NCBI RefSeq assembly: GCF_000374445.1 | Contig: NZ_KB894414.1 | Coordinates: 62,001 to 126,000 of the forward strand | Origin: Actinokineospora enzanensis DSM 44649 | GTDB taxonomy: Bacteria > Actinomycetota > Actinomycetes > Mycobacteriales > Pseudonocardiaceae | Length of the DNA stretch: 64,000 bases | Reading direction: 5' to 3' | Part shown: piece by piece, positions 1 through 8,985 of the stretch | Position numbering within the stretch: the stretch's first letter is position 1 | Layout of the letters: each line of letters opens with the position of its first letter | Position numbers and translations under genes: made by a program | Notes under the pieces: generated by a model | What the model saw: the letters and a program-made list of their open reading frames with translations, nothing else | What the model was told of the DNA's origin: nothing | The model's database searches: none

Positions 1-474
1 ACCGAACGCGCCCAGTATGACCACGCTGCGCAATGTCGGGCGGAGCAGCGCGAGTTCGCGGACAAGCCAGGACCGGCAGTTGTCCCGTTCTTCCGTGGTC
101 GGTTTGTTGGCGGGCGGCGCACACTTCACCGGCGCGGTGATCCGGGTGCCGTACAGCTCCAATCCGTCACCGATGTGCGTGGCGGTCGGCTGCGAGGCCA
201 GGCCCACCGCGTGCATGGCGGCGTAGAGCACCTCGCCCGATTTGTCCCCGGTGAACATCCGGCCGGTGCGGTTGGCGCCGTGCGCGGCCGGGGCCAACCC
301 GACGATGCCGATCGCGGCGTCCGGCGGACCGAAGCCGGGCACCGGGCGGCCCCAGTACGTCTGGTCGCGGAACGCCGCGCGCTTGACCCTGGCCACCTCC
401 TCCCGCCAGGCGACCAGGCGGGGGCAGGCGCGGCAGGCGGTGACGTCGCGGTCGAGGTCGGCGAGGCTGCTCAC
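1..474 (-). CDS. Uracil-DNA glycosylase, family 5 (UdgB-like), C-terminus beyond the window
   Basis: Removes uracil (and other deaminated bases in this family) from DNA at the first step of base excision repair. The visible 158 codons contain the iron-sulfur cysteines C14 and C17 in a CRACPRLVAWR segment and the active-site motif GLAPAAHGANRTGRMFTGD, the family 5 form of the GLAPG-type motif. Start GTG at 474 puts the CxxC at the distance usual for the family; an in-frame GTG at 501 is the alternative. It is divergent from the S10 peptidase, with 39 bp between starts, so the two must share a very compact promoter region. The gene runs off the left edge, so the last part of the enzyme and the final iron-sulfur cysteines are not seen. 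Confidence 0.85.
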   Translation of the reverse strand, partial: MSSLADLDRDVTACRACPRLVAWREEVARVKRAAFRDQTYWGRPVPGFGPPDAAIGIVGLAPAAHGANRTGRMFTGDKSGEVLYAAMHAVGLASQPTATHIGDGLELYGTRITAPVKCAPPANKPTTEERDNCRSWLVRELALLRPTLRSVVILGAFG

Positions 475-513
475 CCCGCCAATACTGCTACGGATCGCCA
501 CTAAGGTCTGGAC

Positions 514-1986
514 ATGGCATCCACGGACTCCGACGACGACCAGCCCACGGCTGTCGTCGAACCCACCGACGACCTGGTCACCACCGCGCACTCGCTGACC
601 GTGCGCAGGCGCAAGCTCAACTACACGGCCACCACGGGCAGGCTCGTGCTGCGCAAGGAGGTGGTCACCGAGGGCAAGTTCGAGGGCCACCAGCCCAAGG
701 CCGAGGTGTTCCTCACCGCCTACACCCTGGACGGGGCCGACCCGGCCCGCCGCCCGGTGACCTTCGCGTTCAACGGCGGGCCGGGGGCGGCCAGCATCTG
801 GCTGCACCTGGGGGTGCTCGGGCCGCGCCGGGTGGTGTCCGGCGACGCGGGCGAGCTCGCGGAGCCGCCGTACGGGCTGGTCGACAACGCGGAGACGCTG
901 CTCGCGCACAGCGACCTGGTGTTCATCGACCCGGTCAGCACCGGCTACTCGCGGGCGGCGCGCGGGGAGAAGCCGGGCGAGTTCCACGGCTTCCAGGCCG
1001 ACCTGGAGTCGGTCGGCGAGGTCATCCGGCTGTGGACGACCCGCAACGGCCGGTGGCTGTCGCCCAAGTTCCTGGCGGGCGAGTCCTACGGGACCACCCG
1101 GGCCGCCGGGCTGGCCCACCACCTGCAGACCCGGCATGGTCTGTACCTGAATGGTCTGATCCTCGTCTCGGCCGTGCTCGACTTCGCGACCCTGCAGTTC
1201 ACCAGCGGCAACGACCTGCCGTACCCGCTCTACCTGCCCACCTACGCGGCCATCGCGCACCACCACGGCCTGCACGGGGACCGGTCGCTGCGCGAGGTGC
1301 TGGACGAGGCCGAGTCCTACGCCGCCCGGGACTACCCGTACCTGCTGGCCCGGGGCAGCCGCCTGTCCACTGAGGAGCGGGCCGGGGCGGTGGCCACGCT
1401 GGCCCGGCTGACCGGGCTGTCCGAGGACTACGTGGACCGCTCGGACCTGCGGATCGAACACGTTCGCTTCTTCACCGAGATATTGCGGGACCGCAAACGC
1501 ACGGTCGGCCGGATGGACGGTCGGTTCCTCGGCTGGGAGGCCGACTACGTGCGTGACCGGTTCACCGACGACCCGTCGATCTCCGGCATCATCGGCGCCT
1601 ACACCGCTGGTATGAACCACTACCTGCACACGGAACTGGCCTACCCCAACGACTTGCCGTACGAGGTACTGAGCATGGACGTGAACCGGGCCTGGTCGTA
1701 CAAGGAGTTCGAGAACGCCTACGTGTCGGTCCTGGACAAGCTGGCCGCGGCCATGCGGGCCAACCCGGCGCTGCGGGTCCATGTCGCATCCGGGTACACC
1801 GACGGCGCCACCCCCTACTTCGCCACCGAGCACTCGTTGGCACAGCTGGACATTCCGGCCGAGCTGCGGGACAACATCGAGGTTTCCTACTACGAGGCCG
1901 GACACATGATGTACGTCCACGAGCCGTCCCGGCTGCGCCAGTCGAAGGACATCGCGGCGTTCGTGAACCGAAGCACCAGCCGCTAA
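514..1986 (+). CDS. S10 family serine carboxypeptidase-like protein
   Basis: A 490-residue alpha/beta-hydrolase peptidase of the S10 family, which cleaves C-terminal residues from peptides. The oxyanion/nucleophile region is clear: FAFNGGPGAAS at about 85-94 and GESYGT with Ser191 as nucleophile. The probable rest of the triad is Asp430 in GYTDGATPY and His464 in EAGHMMYVHE. No signal peptide is visible; the N-terminus is acidic and hydrophilic, so the enzyme looks cytoplasmic, unlike eukaryotic lysosomal carboxypeptidase Y. Bacterial homologues of this length are common in actinobacteria. The ATG start at 514 lies only 39 bp from the divergent glycosylase start. A GC-rich hairpin follows the stop at 2029-2052. 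The physiological substrate cannot be told. Confidence 0.88.
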   Translation: MASTDSDDDQPTAVVEPTDDLVTTAHSLTVRRRKLNYTATTGRLVLRKEVVTEGKFEGHQPKAEVFLTAYTLDGADPARRPVTFAFNGGPGAASIWLHLGVLGPRRVVSGDAGELAEPPYGLVDNAETLLAHSDLVFIDPVSTGYSRAARGEKPGEFHGFQADLESVGEVIRLWTTRNGRWLSPKFLAGESYGTTRAAGLAHHLQTRHGLYLNGLILVSAVLDFATLQFTSGNDLPYPLYLPTYAAIAHHHGLHGDRSLREVLDEAESYAARDYPYLLARGSRLSTEERAGAVATLARLTGLSEDYVDRSDLRIEHVRFFTEILRDRKRTVGRMDGRFLGWEADYVRDRFTDDPSISGIIGAYTAGMNHYLHTELAYPNDLPYEVLSMDVNRAWSYKEFENAYVSVLDKLAAAMRANPALRVHVASGYTDGATPYFATEHSLAQLDIPAELRDNIEVSYYEAGHMMYVHEPSRLRQSKDIAAFVNRSTSR

Positions 1987-2028
1987 GCGGTGCCCACGCC
2001 GACCCCGACGCCGTAACCTGGGGCCGAG

Positions 2029-2052
2029 GCTCCCGGCCCGGTGGCCGGGAGC
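2029..2052 (+). terminator. GC-rich hairpin after the S10 peptidase gene
   Basis: Perfect 10-bp stem (GCTCCCGGCC / GGCCGGGAGC) with a CGGT tetraloop, 42 bases after the peptidase stop. No T-tract follows, as is usual for actinobacterial terminators. It also lies just upstream of the ribosome-binding site of the next gene. Confidence 0.5.
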
Positions 2053-2088
2053 GCGGTCTCAAGCCTCCCTTCGGCGAAGGGGTCGAGC

Positions 2089-3264
2089 GTGAGCGACATC
2101 GGACGAAGGCTCCGGCAGATCCGCAACGCCCGCGGCAAGTCGCTGGCGGTGGTCGCGGGTCTGGCCGGGATCTCGCCGTCATACCTGAGCAGGCTGGAGT
2201 CGGGGCACCGCGCGCTGGACCGGCGATCGCTGATCGTCGCCCTGGCCAGGGCGCTGGACGTGGCCCCCACGGAGATCACCAACGCGGCGCTGACCACGCC
2301 AGGCGAGGCCGAGGAGGACCGGGCCCTCGGCGCGGTGCGGCTGGCCCTGTTCGCGGCGAGCATGCACGCCCCGCGCGGGCGGGTGTGCGGGGCGGACGAG
2401 CTGGACGCCCGCGCAACGGACCTGCTGAACCGGCAGCGCGACTGCGACTACGCGACGGTCGGTACCCGGTTACCGGGGCTCATCAACGACCTGCACACCA
2501 CCCTGGAGTCGGGCGCGCACACCCGCGACGTGCTGCGGCTGCTCGTGACGACGCACGTGCAGGGCACCCAGGCGTGGCTCGGCGACATCGGCGCCAGCCA
2601 GGACCTCGCCTGGCAGGCCGCGACCATGGCCGCGGACGCGGCACAGCGGCTGGCCGAGCCGGTGGCGCTGGCGGTCAGCGGGTTCGGCATGGCGTTCGGG
2701 CTGATCGGGGCGGGTGGCTTCGAGCTGGCCGACGAGGTGCTGGACGCCACCGACCCGGGCACCACGGACAACGTCGAGCTGCAGATGTCGGGCATGCTCA
2801 CGCTGGCCCGCTCGCTGGTCGCCGCCTCCCGGGGCAACCAGTCCGAGCGGGTCGCCGCCCTCGACCAGGCCGAGGACCTGGCCCGGTTCGCGGGCGAGGG
2901 CAACGCGATGTGGTTCGGCTTCGGCCCGGCGAACGTCGGCGTGTGGCGGATGTCGGTGGCCCTGGAGGCGGGCGAGCACGGTGAGGCGGCCCGGATCGCG
3001 GCCACCATCGACCCCGACGCGTTACCCTCCCCCACCCGCCGCTCCGCCTACTGGCGCGAGTACGGCCGAGCCCTGGCCCGCATGCCCAACCGCCGCGACG
3101 ACGCGGTGATGATGCTGCGCAAGGCCGAACGCATTTCCCCGGCCCGGGTACACCGGCACCCGTTCATACACTCGATCCTCTCCGAACTCCTCGCTCGCGC
3201 CCGCGATGACGCCATCGGCCGGGAATTGCGCGGCCTGGCCTACCGATCCGGTCTCCTGACGTAG
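2089..3264 (+). CDS. XRE-family helix-turn-helix regulator with TPR-like C-terminus
   Basis: Predicted transcriptional regulator of 391 residues. Residues 1-60 form a lambda-repressor-type HTH (IGRRLRQIRNARGKSL, then AGISPSYLSRLESGHRAL). The remaining ~330 residues are alanine-rich helical pairs resembling a TPR or helical sensing domain, as in many actinobacterial XRE regulators. I chose GTG at 2089 because GAAGGGG at 2076-2082 is a well-placed Shine-Dalgarno and the HTH begins at residue 3; an upstream GTG at 2041 would add 16 unconserved residues. The 19-bp palindrome at 3307-3325, directly downstream and in front of the next small genes, is a plausible target for this protein, but that link is inference. 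The effector is unknown. Confidence 0.8.
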   Translation: MSDIGRRLRQIRNARGKSLAVVAGLAGISPSYLSRLESGHRALDRRSLIVALARALDVAPTEITNAALTTPGEAEEDRALGAVRLALFAASMHAPRGRVCGADELDARATDLLNRQRDCDYATVGTRLPGLINDLHTTLESGAHTRDVLRLLVTTHVQGTQAWLGDIGASQDLAWQAATMAADAAQRLAEPVALAVSGFGMAFGLIGAGGFELADEVLDATDPGTTDNVELQMSGMLTLARSLVAASRGNQSERVAALDQAEDLARFAGEGNAMWFGFGPANVGVWRMSVALEAGEHGEAARIAATIDPDALPSPTRRSAYWREYGRALARMPNRRDDAVMMLRKAERISPARVHRHPFIHSILSELLARARDDAIGRELRGLAYRSGLLT

Positions 3265-3306
3265 TCATGCCCGGTTGTCCAGACCTTGCCTGCGCCGAAC
3301 GGGGGA

Positions 3307-3325
3307 CCTTGCCACTGTGGCAAGG
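3307..3325. promoter_or_regulatory. 19-bp palindrome, candidate operator
   Basis: CCTTGCCAC-T-GTGGCAAGG is a perfect inverted repeat with 9-bp arms and a one-base centre. It sits 43 bp after the XRE regulator stop and about 45 bp before the next ribosome-binding site. It includes a TTGCCA element resembling a -35 box, though I found no convincing -10 at the right distance. Odd-length palindromes of this size fit dimeric HTH regulators. Confidence 0.55.
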
Positions 3326-3370
3326 GGCGTTGTCGGCCCGCTCCTACCGTTGACCGCGGTGGAGGAGGTG

Positions 3371-3427
3371 ATGGACGTGGTCGGGGAGATCGGGTCCGCG
3401 ATCCGGAAAAGGGGTGGCGCGGTTTGA
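3371..3427 (+). CDS. Possible 18-residue leader peptide, coupled to the next gene
   Basis: The short frame MDVVGEIGSAIRKRGGAV starts at ATG 3371, immediately after a very strong GGAGGAGGTG sequence, and its TGA overlaps the TTG start of the next frame as TTGA. The spacing between the best Shine-Dalgarno core and ATG is short. The peptide has no recognisable domain. It could be a real small protein, a translational-coupling leader, or chance; the strong ribosome-binding site and exact overlap argue against pure chance. Confidence 0.35.
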   Translation: MDVVGEIGSAIRKRGGAV

Positions 3428-3639
3428 CGGCGACCCCGGAGCAGGTCGACACGGCACGGGCGCTCGTCCTGCTAGCCGCCAAGCTCGACACGCTACCCGC
3501 ACGATTGCGCGACTACGCCTCCGGTCTGATCATCGGCTGGGCCTCGCCCGAGCAGGCCGATGCCTTGGCCGCGGCCCTGGAAGAGACGGCACGACAGGTG
3601 CGCGTCAACCGCCCGCAGTTCGTGCTGACCATGGAATAA
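3424..3639 (+). CDS. Small helical protein, unknown function (TTG start)
   Basis: A 71-residue protein from TTG 3424, whose first bases overlap the stop of the 18-residue frame (TTGA), suggesting translational coupling. The sequence is mainly amphipathic helix: PEQVDTARALVLLAAKLDTL, then a second helical segment around EQADALAAALEETARQV. There are no cysteines, signal peptide or membrane segment. I do not recognise the family. An in-frame extension upstream to 3286 exists but is proline/glycine-rich and unlike protein. Its position behind the palindrome at 3307-3325 and the XRE gene suggests it belongs to that regulator's circuit. Confidence 0.5.
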   Translation: MTATPEQVDTARALVLLAAKLDTLPARLRDYASGLIIGWASPEQADALAAALEETARQVRVNRPQFVLTME

Positions 3640-3740
3640 CCCCGCCACCGCAACGGCAGCGGGTCCCGTCGGTGGTCCTGGCGGGGCTCGCTGCCATCCA
3701 GTGTGGACGGACATTGTGGATATTCGACGTTCATCTGAAA

Positions 3741-3769
3741 TGGACACTGGAACGCGAGTCCACTATCGA
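3741..3769 (+). promoter_or_regulatory. Sigma70-type promoter for the broken regulator gene
   Basis: TGGACA at 3741-3746 and TATCGA at 3764-3769 are separated by 17 bases. The predicted start of transcription is near 3776, about 25 bases before GTG 3801, which has AGGGAG at 3790-3795 as ribosome-binding site. The surroundings are visibly AT-richer than neighbouring genes. Confidence 0.5.
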
Positions 3770-3800
3770 TGATTCCTCACCGAACAACCAGGGAGCCCAC

Positions 3801-5008
3801 GTGGACAACGCGAAGCTCCGCGAGTTGATGGCGGAGGTGGAGATCAGCAACACCGCGCTGGCCGTGCCGTGGTCGCCGCTGGGCGGCGGGAAGGCATCCA
3901 CCTCGGTACTGGCCCGACGTCCGTCAAGCGGATGCTGGCAGGACGGGACATGAAGCGACGGAACTTCCTGGTGGGATCCGCTTTCACCGCTGCGGCGTTC
4001 GCCGAGCCCGCACTGTTCGCACTCACCACGCCGCAGGTGGAGGGTGTGGCGCGGGCGACGGGCGGACGGATCGGCCTGGCGGAGGCGGAGATCGTCCATG
4101 AGAACGTGGTGCACCTTCGGCGGCTCGACCACCAGTACGGCTCAGGGCGGGTGCGTGAACAGGTGGTGCGGTTGCTCGGTCACGAGGCCGCCAGGGCCCG
4201 TCAGGGCTCCTACTCGGAGACAACCGGCCGCGCGCTGCTGGGCGCGGTGGCCCGGCTCGCGGACTTGGCCGCCGGTACGTCCATCGATATCGGCAGGCAC
4301 GCATTGGCCCAGCGCCACCAGATCCAGGCGCTGAACCTGGCTGTTGGCGCGGGTGACCGGATGTTCGCCGCTGACGTGTTGGTTCGCATGAGCCACATGG
4401 CCGTACTAGTCGGGCAGGGGGCGCCGACGACCGACGGCAGGCGCCGCAACGCACGACAAGGTCTGGCGCTTGCTCGCGCGGGTCGCTCACTCGCGGGTAC
4501 CGCTCCTATTCCGACGTTGACCACGGCATTGCACGCCGTTGAAGCCCGCGGGCACGCCCTTCTCGACGACGCGGTCGAGACACGCCGGTCGATGCGGGCA
4601 GCCGAACTTGCCTATGCCCGAACACGGCCAAGCGCCGAGCCGGATCACCTCCACTATGCGGAAGGGCAGTTCGCTGCGGACCTCGGGCGATGTCTGCGGG
4701 ACATCGGTGACGGCCAGGAGAGCGTGCGTGAGCTGACCCGGGCCCTCGACACCAACCCGCCACACCGGGTACGCAGCCGGTGCATCATAGAGGCCGACTT
4801 GGCCGCCTCCTACCTCGTCACCGGTGAGCACGAGCAGGCCGCGAGCCTCGGGCGAACCGCCGTCCGCACAGCGACGACGATGACATCGGCACGCGTCACC
4901 GAGCGTCTTCGCGTATTGCGGAGTCAGGTCCGCGCCCAGCCTCGATCGTCCGGACAGCTCACCGACCTGGACAGCCGCGTCACCCGGCTCTTGGCCGACA
5001 ATCCATGA
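3801..5008 (+). pseudogene. Frameshifted, DNA-binding-domain-deleted transcriptional regulator
   Basis: This is a regulator of the actinobacterial type with an N-terminal HTH and a TPR-like C-terminal region. The N-terminus begins at GTG 3801 (VDNAKLRELMAEVEISNTALA) but then leaves frame: adding one C to the run at 3862-3863 restores ALARAVVAAG, which continues in the frame containing GIHLGTGPTSVKRML. That segment then jumps directly to GRDMKRRNFLVGSAF, so the roughly 60-80 residues that normally complete the HTH and linker seem to be missing as well. The rest, to 5008, is an intact helical domain of about 340 residues. An internal ATG at 3950 with AGGA 7-10 bases upstream could still express it alone. 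The RRNFL segment looks like a twin-arginine signal but is a normal internal feature of this family. Two separate lesions favour a true pseudogene, but the single-base loss could be a sequencing error. Confidence 0.7.
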
Positions 5009-5015
5009 CCACCGG

Positions 5016-6014
5016 TCACGGGACGACGGAGCGTTCCTCCGCGAAGTGGCAGGCGCTCGGGTGGCCGCCGACCCGGGTGATCAGCTCCGGTTCCTCGGTG
5101 GCGCACACCTCCTGCGCCTTCCAGCACCGAGTCCGGAAGCGACACCCCGACGGCGGGTCCACCGGGCTCGGCACGTCGCCCTCCAGTCGGATGATCTGGC
5201 GTTGGCCGCGCAGGTCCGGGTCCGGTACCGGGACCGCCGACAGCAGGGCCTGCGTGTACGGGTGGGTCGGGTGTTCGTACAGTTCCGCCTCGGTGCCGAT
5301 CTCCACGATCTTGCCGAGGTACATCACCGCCACCCGGTCCGACAGGTGGCGGACCACCGACAGGTCGTGCGCGATGAACACATAGGACAGGCCGAACTCC
5401 TGCTGCAGCTCCCCAAGCAGGTTCATCACCTGCGCCTGGATCGACACGTCCAGCGCGGACACCGGCTCGTCGCAGATGATGACCTTGGGGCGGAGGGCGA
5501 GGGCGCGGGCGATGCCGATGCGCTGGCGTTGGCCGCCGGAGAACTGGTGCGGGTAGCGGTTGATGTGCTCGGGGTTGAGGCCGACCACGTCCAGCAGGTC
5601 CTGCACCCGTTTGCGGCGGTCCCCCTTCGGCGCGACCTCGGCGTGGATCTCGAACGGCTCGCCGACGATGTCGCCGACCGTCATGCGCGGGTTGAGCGAG
5701 GTGTACGGGTCCTGCAGCACGATCTGGATGTCGCGGCGCAGCTTGCGCAGGGCCGCGCCCTTGAGGTCCAGCACCTCCTGACCCTCGAACCGGACCGCGC
5801 CCGCGGTAGCGGGTTCCAGTCGCATGAGGACCTGGGCGAGGGTGGACTTGCCACAGCCCGACTCGCCGACCACGCCAAGGGTCTCGGCGCGGGCGAGGTC
5901 GAACGACACGCCGTCCACCGCGCGGACGTGGCCGACGGTGCGCTTGAACACCACGCCCATCCGGACGGGGAAGTGCTTGACCAGGTCGCGGACTTCCAGG
6001 ATGGGGTCACTCAC
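5016..6014 (-). CDS. Oligopeptide/dipeptide ABC transporter ATP-binding protein (OppF/DppF type)
   Basis: Last gene of a five-gene importer operon; powers uptake of short peptides together with the OppD-type ATPase encoded upstream. Of 332 residues, Walker A is GESGCGKST (50-58), the signature is FSGGQRQR, Walker B ends [12 protein letters not shown] and the switch histidine is in FIAHDLSVV. The C-terminal oligopeptide-transporter domain holds the cysteine-containing [15 protein letters not shown] segment expected for this subfamily. The ATG start overlaps the preceding gene's stop region by 8 bp, so translation is coupled. Substrate specificity cannot be read from the ATPase. Confidence 0.95.
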   Translation of the reverse strand: MSDPILEVRDLVKHFPVRMGVVFKRTVGHVRAVDGVSFDLARAETLGVVGESGCGKSTLAQVLMRLEPATAGAVRFEGQEVLDLKGAALRKLRRDIQIVLQDPYTSLNPRMTVGDIVGEPFEIHAEVAPKGDRRKRVQDLLDVVGLNPEHINRYPHQFSGGQRQRIGIARALALRPKVIICDEPVSALDVSIQAQVMNLLGELQQEFGLSYVFIAHDLSVVRHLSDRVAVMYLGKIVEIGTEAELYEHPTHPYTQALLSAVPVPDPDLRGQRQIIRLEGDVPSPVDPPSGCRFRTRCWKAQEVCATEEPELITRVGGHPSACHFAEERSVVP

Positions 6015-7023
6015 CGGAGATCAGCTCCTCGGCGAAATGGCAGGCGCTGAGCCTGCCCGCGGCCGGTCGGTGGGCGGGCGGGACGTCGGTGCGGCACACG
6101 TCCCGCACCCGCGGGCAGCGGGGGTGGAACGGGCAACCCGCCGGGATGTCGATCAGGCTGGGCGGCAGGCCCTTGATGGTGTTCAGCCGCGCGCCCTTCA
6201 GGTCAAGGCGCGGCAACGAGTCCAGCAGCGCCTGCGTGTACGGGTGGCCGGGCTGCCGGTAGAGCGAGACCGCGTCCGACTGCTCCACGATCCGGCCCGC
6301 GTACATGACCGCGATCCGGTCCGCCACCTCGGCGACCACGCCAAGGTCGTGGGTGATCAGGATCAGGCCCATGTGCCGGTCCAGCTGGATCTCCCGCAGC
6401 AGGTCCATGATCTGCGCCTGCACCGTCACGTCCAGCGCGGTGGTCGGCTCGTCCGCGATCAGCAGCTCCGGGTCCAGCGCCAGCGACATGGCGATCATCG
6501 CGCGCTGCCGCATGCCGCCGGAGAACTCGTGCGGGTACTGCCGGACCCGGTCCCGCGCGTTCGGGATCCGCACCTGGTCGAGGAGTTCGACGGCACGCTT
6601 GCGCGCGTCCCGACGGGACATTCCCCGGCGCACCCGCAGCTGTTCCTCGATCTGGAACCCCACGGTGAACACCGGGTTCAACGCGGACAGCGCGTCCTGG
6701 AAGATCATCGCGATGCCCGAGCCGCGCACCTCCCGGCGCCGCTTGGCCGAGGCGGCCAACAGGTTCTCGCCGTGGTAGCGGACCTCGCCGCCGGTGATGA
6801 CGCCGGGCGGCGTGTCCAGGATACCCATGATCGTCTGCGCGGTCACGCTCTTGCCGGAGCCGGACTCGCCGAGCACGGCCAGCGTCTCGCCTGCCTCGAC
6901 CCGGTAGCTCACCCCGTTGAGCACCTTGGCCACCCCGTCCCTGGTGCGGAACTCGACGAACAGCTCGTCGACCGCCAGCAGCGGCCCGGCCGCCTCGCTG
7001 TCCACTATGGACTCGACTGTCAC
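6007..7023 (-). CDS. Oligopeptide/dipeptide ABC transporter ATP-binding protein (OppD/DppD type)
   Basis: Partner ATPase of the OppF-type protein, 338 residues. Walker A is GESGSGKSV (52-60), the signature [12 protein letters not shown] and Walker [13 protein letters not shown] are intact, followed by the C-terminal peptide-transporter extension with [15 protein letters not shown]. The order SBP-permease-permease-ATPase-ATPase matches the classic opp/dpp arrangement. The start ATG at 7023 is 7 bases after the stop of the permease gene. It overlaps the next gene by 8 bp. Confidence 0.95.
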   Translation of the reverse strand: MTVESIVDSEAAGPLLAVDELFVEFRTRDGVAKVLNGVSYRVEAGETLAVLGESGSGKSVTAQTIMGILDTPPGVITGGEVRYHGENLLAASAKRRREVRGSGIAMIFQDALSALNPVFTVGFQIEEQLRVRRGMSRRDARKRAVELLDQVRIPNARDRVRQYPHEFSGGMRQRAMIAMSLALDPELLIADEPTTALDVTVQAQIMDLLREIQLDRHMGLILITHDLGVVAEVADRIAVMYAGRIVEQSDAVSLYRQPGHPYTQALLDSLPRLDLKGARLNTIKGLPPSLIDIPAGCPFHPRCPRVRDVCRTDVPPAHRPAAGRLSACHFAEELISGE

Positions 7024-7030
7024 CTGGGTC

Positions 7031-7987
7031 CTACCTCGTCTTCGGGTCGAGCGCTTCGCGCACGGCGTCGCCGAGCATCACGAAGGCCAGCACGGTCGCG
7101 GTCAGGAACGCCGCCGGGAACAGCAGGGTGTGCGGGGCGATCCGGAGGAAGTCGCGCGAGTCGGCGATCATCACGCCCCAGGACACCACCGGCGCGTGCA
7201 GCCCGATGCCCAGGAAGGACAGGGTCGCCTCGGCGCCGATGAAGCCGCCGAGCGCGATGGTCGCGTAGACCAGCACCGGCGCCAGGATGTTGGGCAGCAG
7301 GTGCCGCAGGATGATCCGGGACGTGCTCGCGCCCAGCGCGCGGGCCGCCTTCACATAGTCCTGCTGCTTGGCCGTGATCGCCGCGGCGCGGGTGATGCGC
7401 ATGCACGCGGGCCAGGACAGCACCGAGATGGAAAGGATCACCAGCAGCGTGATCTCGGTCGCCGAAGAGCCGCCGGTGGCCCGGAAGCTGGACAGGATGA
7501 CGATCGCGCCGAGCACGAACGGCAGTCCGAAGAAGATGTCCGCGACGCGCGACATCACCGCGTCCACCCAGCCGCCGTGGTATCCGGCGAGCAGCCCGAG
7601 GGTGCCGCCGAGCAGCACGGTGAACACCGTCGCGCTGATGCCAACGACGATCGAGGCGCGCGCGCCGTAGATGGTGCGGGCGAAGATGTCCGCGCCCTGG
7701 TTGTCGTAGCCGAACCAGGCCTGCGCGGACGGGCCCAGCCTGCTGCGGTCGAGGTCGGCGTAGTTCGGGTCGACCGAGGTGAACAGCGACGGCCACGCCG
7801 CCATCAGCAGCACCAGCAGGATCAACGCGGCGGAGATGATGAACCGGGGCCGCCTGCGCAGGTCGTACCAGGCGTCGGAGGCGAGGCTGCGCGGTTTGCC
7901 CGGCTTGGTCTGGACGTGTTCCGCGCCGGTGACGAACTCGCTCGCGGACACCGCCGCGCCGGAGGCCGCGGTGCTCGGGTCAGTCAT
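7031..7987 (-). CDS. Oligopeptide/dipeptide ABC transporter permease (OppC/DppC type)
   Basis: Membrane subunit of 318 residues. It has a ~40-residue cytoplasmic N-terminus, a first transmembrane helix (FIISAALILLVLLMAAW), a large periplasmic-side loop, then about five further helices. The EAA cytoplasmic loop that contacts the ATPases is DYVKAARALGASTSRIILRHLLPN. ATG at 7987 was chosen because it begins the conserved OppC N-terminus and overlaps the OppB stop by 8 bp; a longer in-frame extension to 8167 only shadows the upstream gene. It pairs with the OppB-type permease to form the channel. Confidence 0.94.
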   Translation of the reverse strand: MTDPSTAASGAAVSASEFVTGAEHVQTKPGKPRSLASDAWYDLRRRPRFIISAALILLVLLMAAWPSLFTSVDPNYADLDRSRLGPSAQAWFGYDNQGADIFARTIYGARASIVVGISATVFTVLLGGTLGLLAGYHGGWVDAVMSRVADIFFGLPFVLGAIVILSSFRATGGSSATEITLLVILSISVLSWPACMRITRAAAITAKQQDYVKAARALGASTSRIILRHLLPNILAPVLVYATIALGGFIGAEATLSFLGIGLHAPVVSWGVMIADSRDFLRIAPHTLLFPAAFLTATVLAFVMLGDAVREALDPKTR

Positions 7988-8909
7988 AGCGGATCCTTGG
8001 GTCGAGGACGGCGTAGAGCAGGTCCACCAGCAGGTTCGCCAGCAGGTAGACGACCACCAGCAGCGAGACCACGCCGGTGACGGTCGCGCCGTCCTTGCCG
8101 AGGATGCCGTCGTAGACCAGGAAGCCGATGCCCTTGATGTCGAAGATGCCCTCGGTGACGATCGCACCGCCCATCAGGGCACCGAGATCGGTCCCGAGGT
8201 AGGTCACCACGGGGATGGCGGAGTTGCGCAGCAGGTGCACGCCGACCACGCGGCGCGGCGGCTGCCCCTTGGCGATCGCGGTGCGCACGTAGTCCGCGCG
8301 TCTGTTCTCCGCGATCGAGGTGCGCGTCAGCCGGGCCACATAGGCCATGGAGAGGCTGCCGAGCACGAACCCTGGCGCGATCAGCTGCCCCCAGGGGGCC
8401 GGGGAGTCGGTCACCGTCGGCGTGATCCATTGCAGCTCGTAGCCGAGCAGGATCTGCAGCGCGAACCCGGTCACGAACACCGGCAGCGAGATCAGGAACA
8501 GCGTGGAGACCAGGGTCAGGCTGTCCACGAAACCCCGCCCACGCAGGCCGGACAGGATGCCCGCGGCCAGCCCGATGACCGCCTCGATGAGCAGCGCGAC
8601 CAGGGCGAGGCGCAGCGTGTTCGGGTATGCCTCGTTGATCAGCGAGCCGATCGCGACCTCGCTGGAGTTCTCGCCGAAGTCACCGGTGAGCAGCTTCCCC
8701 AGGTACTTGAGGTACTGCAGGACCAACGGGTCGTCCAGGTTGAACTTCTCGGTCATCTTGGCGATGTAGGTGGGATCGCACGGCTTCTCGCCGCACTTCC
8801 CGGCGAACCGGTCGCCGGGCAGGCTCCACACCAGCCAGTAGATCAGGAACGTGGTCCCGACGAACACCGGGACCAGCTGCAGCAGACGGCGGAGGACGTA
8901 GCGTCCCAT
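7980..8909 (-). CDS. Oligopeptide/dipeptide ABC transporter permease (OppB/DppB type)
   Basis: A 309-residue inner-membrane permease. The N-terminus is typical of OppB (MGRYVLRRLLQLVPVFVGTT), leading into the first helix and a large outer loop rich in charged residues, with a GEKPC cysteine segment that is not universal. About five further helices follow. The EAA loop is ADYVRTAIAKGQPPRRVVGV. It lies 76 bp after the binding-protein gene; that gap contains a strong hairpin, and the gene overlaps OppC by 8 bp. Confidence 0.94.
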   Translation of the reverse strand: MGRYVLRRLLQLVPVFVGTTFLIYWLVWSLPGDRFAGKCGEKPCDPTYIAKMTEKFNLDDPLVLQYLKYLGKLLTGDFGENSSEVAIGSLINEAYPNTLRLALVALLIEAVIGLAAGILSGLRGRGFVDSLTLVSTLFLISLPVFVTGFALQILLGYELQWITPTVTDSPAPWGQLIAPGFVLGSLSMAYVARLTRTSIAENRRADYVRTAIAKGQPPRRVVGVHLLRNSAIPVVTYLGTDLGALMGGAIVTEGIFDIKGIGFLVYDGILGKDGATVTGVVSLLVVVYLLANLLVDLLYAVLDPRIRYD

Positions 8910-8931
8910 CGGAATCTCCCAACCCGGCGCC

Positions 8932-8966
8932 GGGCCGGACGCGCGGGGTGACCGCGCGCCCGGCCC
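8932..8966 (-). terminator. Intercistronic hairpin between the binding-protein and permease genes
   Basis: GGGCCGGGCGCGCGG / CCGCGCGUCCGGCCC in the minus-strand transcript forms a 15-bp stem (one G-U pair) with a 5-base loop. Hairpins here are common in ABC importer operons, where they stabilise or attenuate the transcript so that binding protein is made in excess over permease. Confidence 0.6.
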
Positions 8967-8985
8967 GGACAGGCACTGGTGGCGA

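Noticed and set aside
3950-4020. Twin-arginine signal peptide in the broken regulator
   Set aside because: KRRNFLVGSAF is an internal feature of this regulator family after the HTH, not a true export signal.
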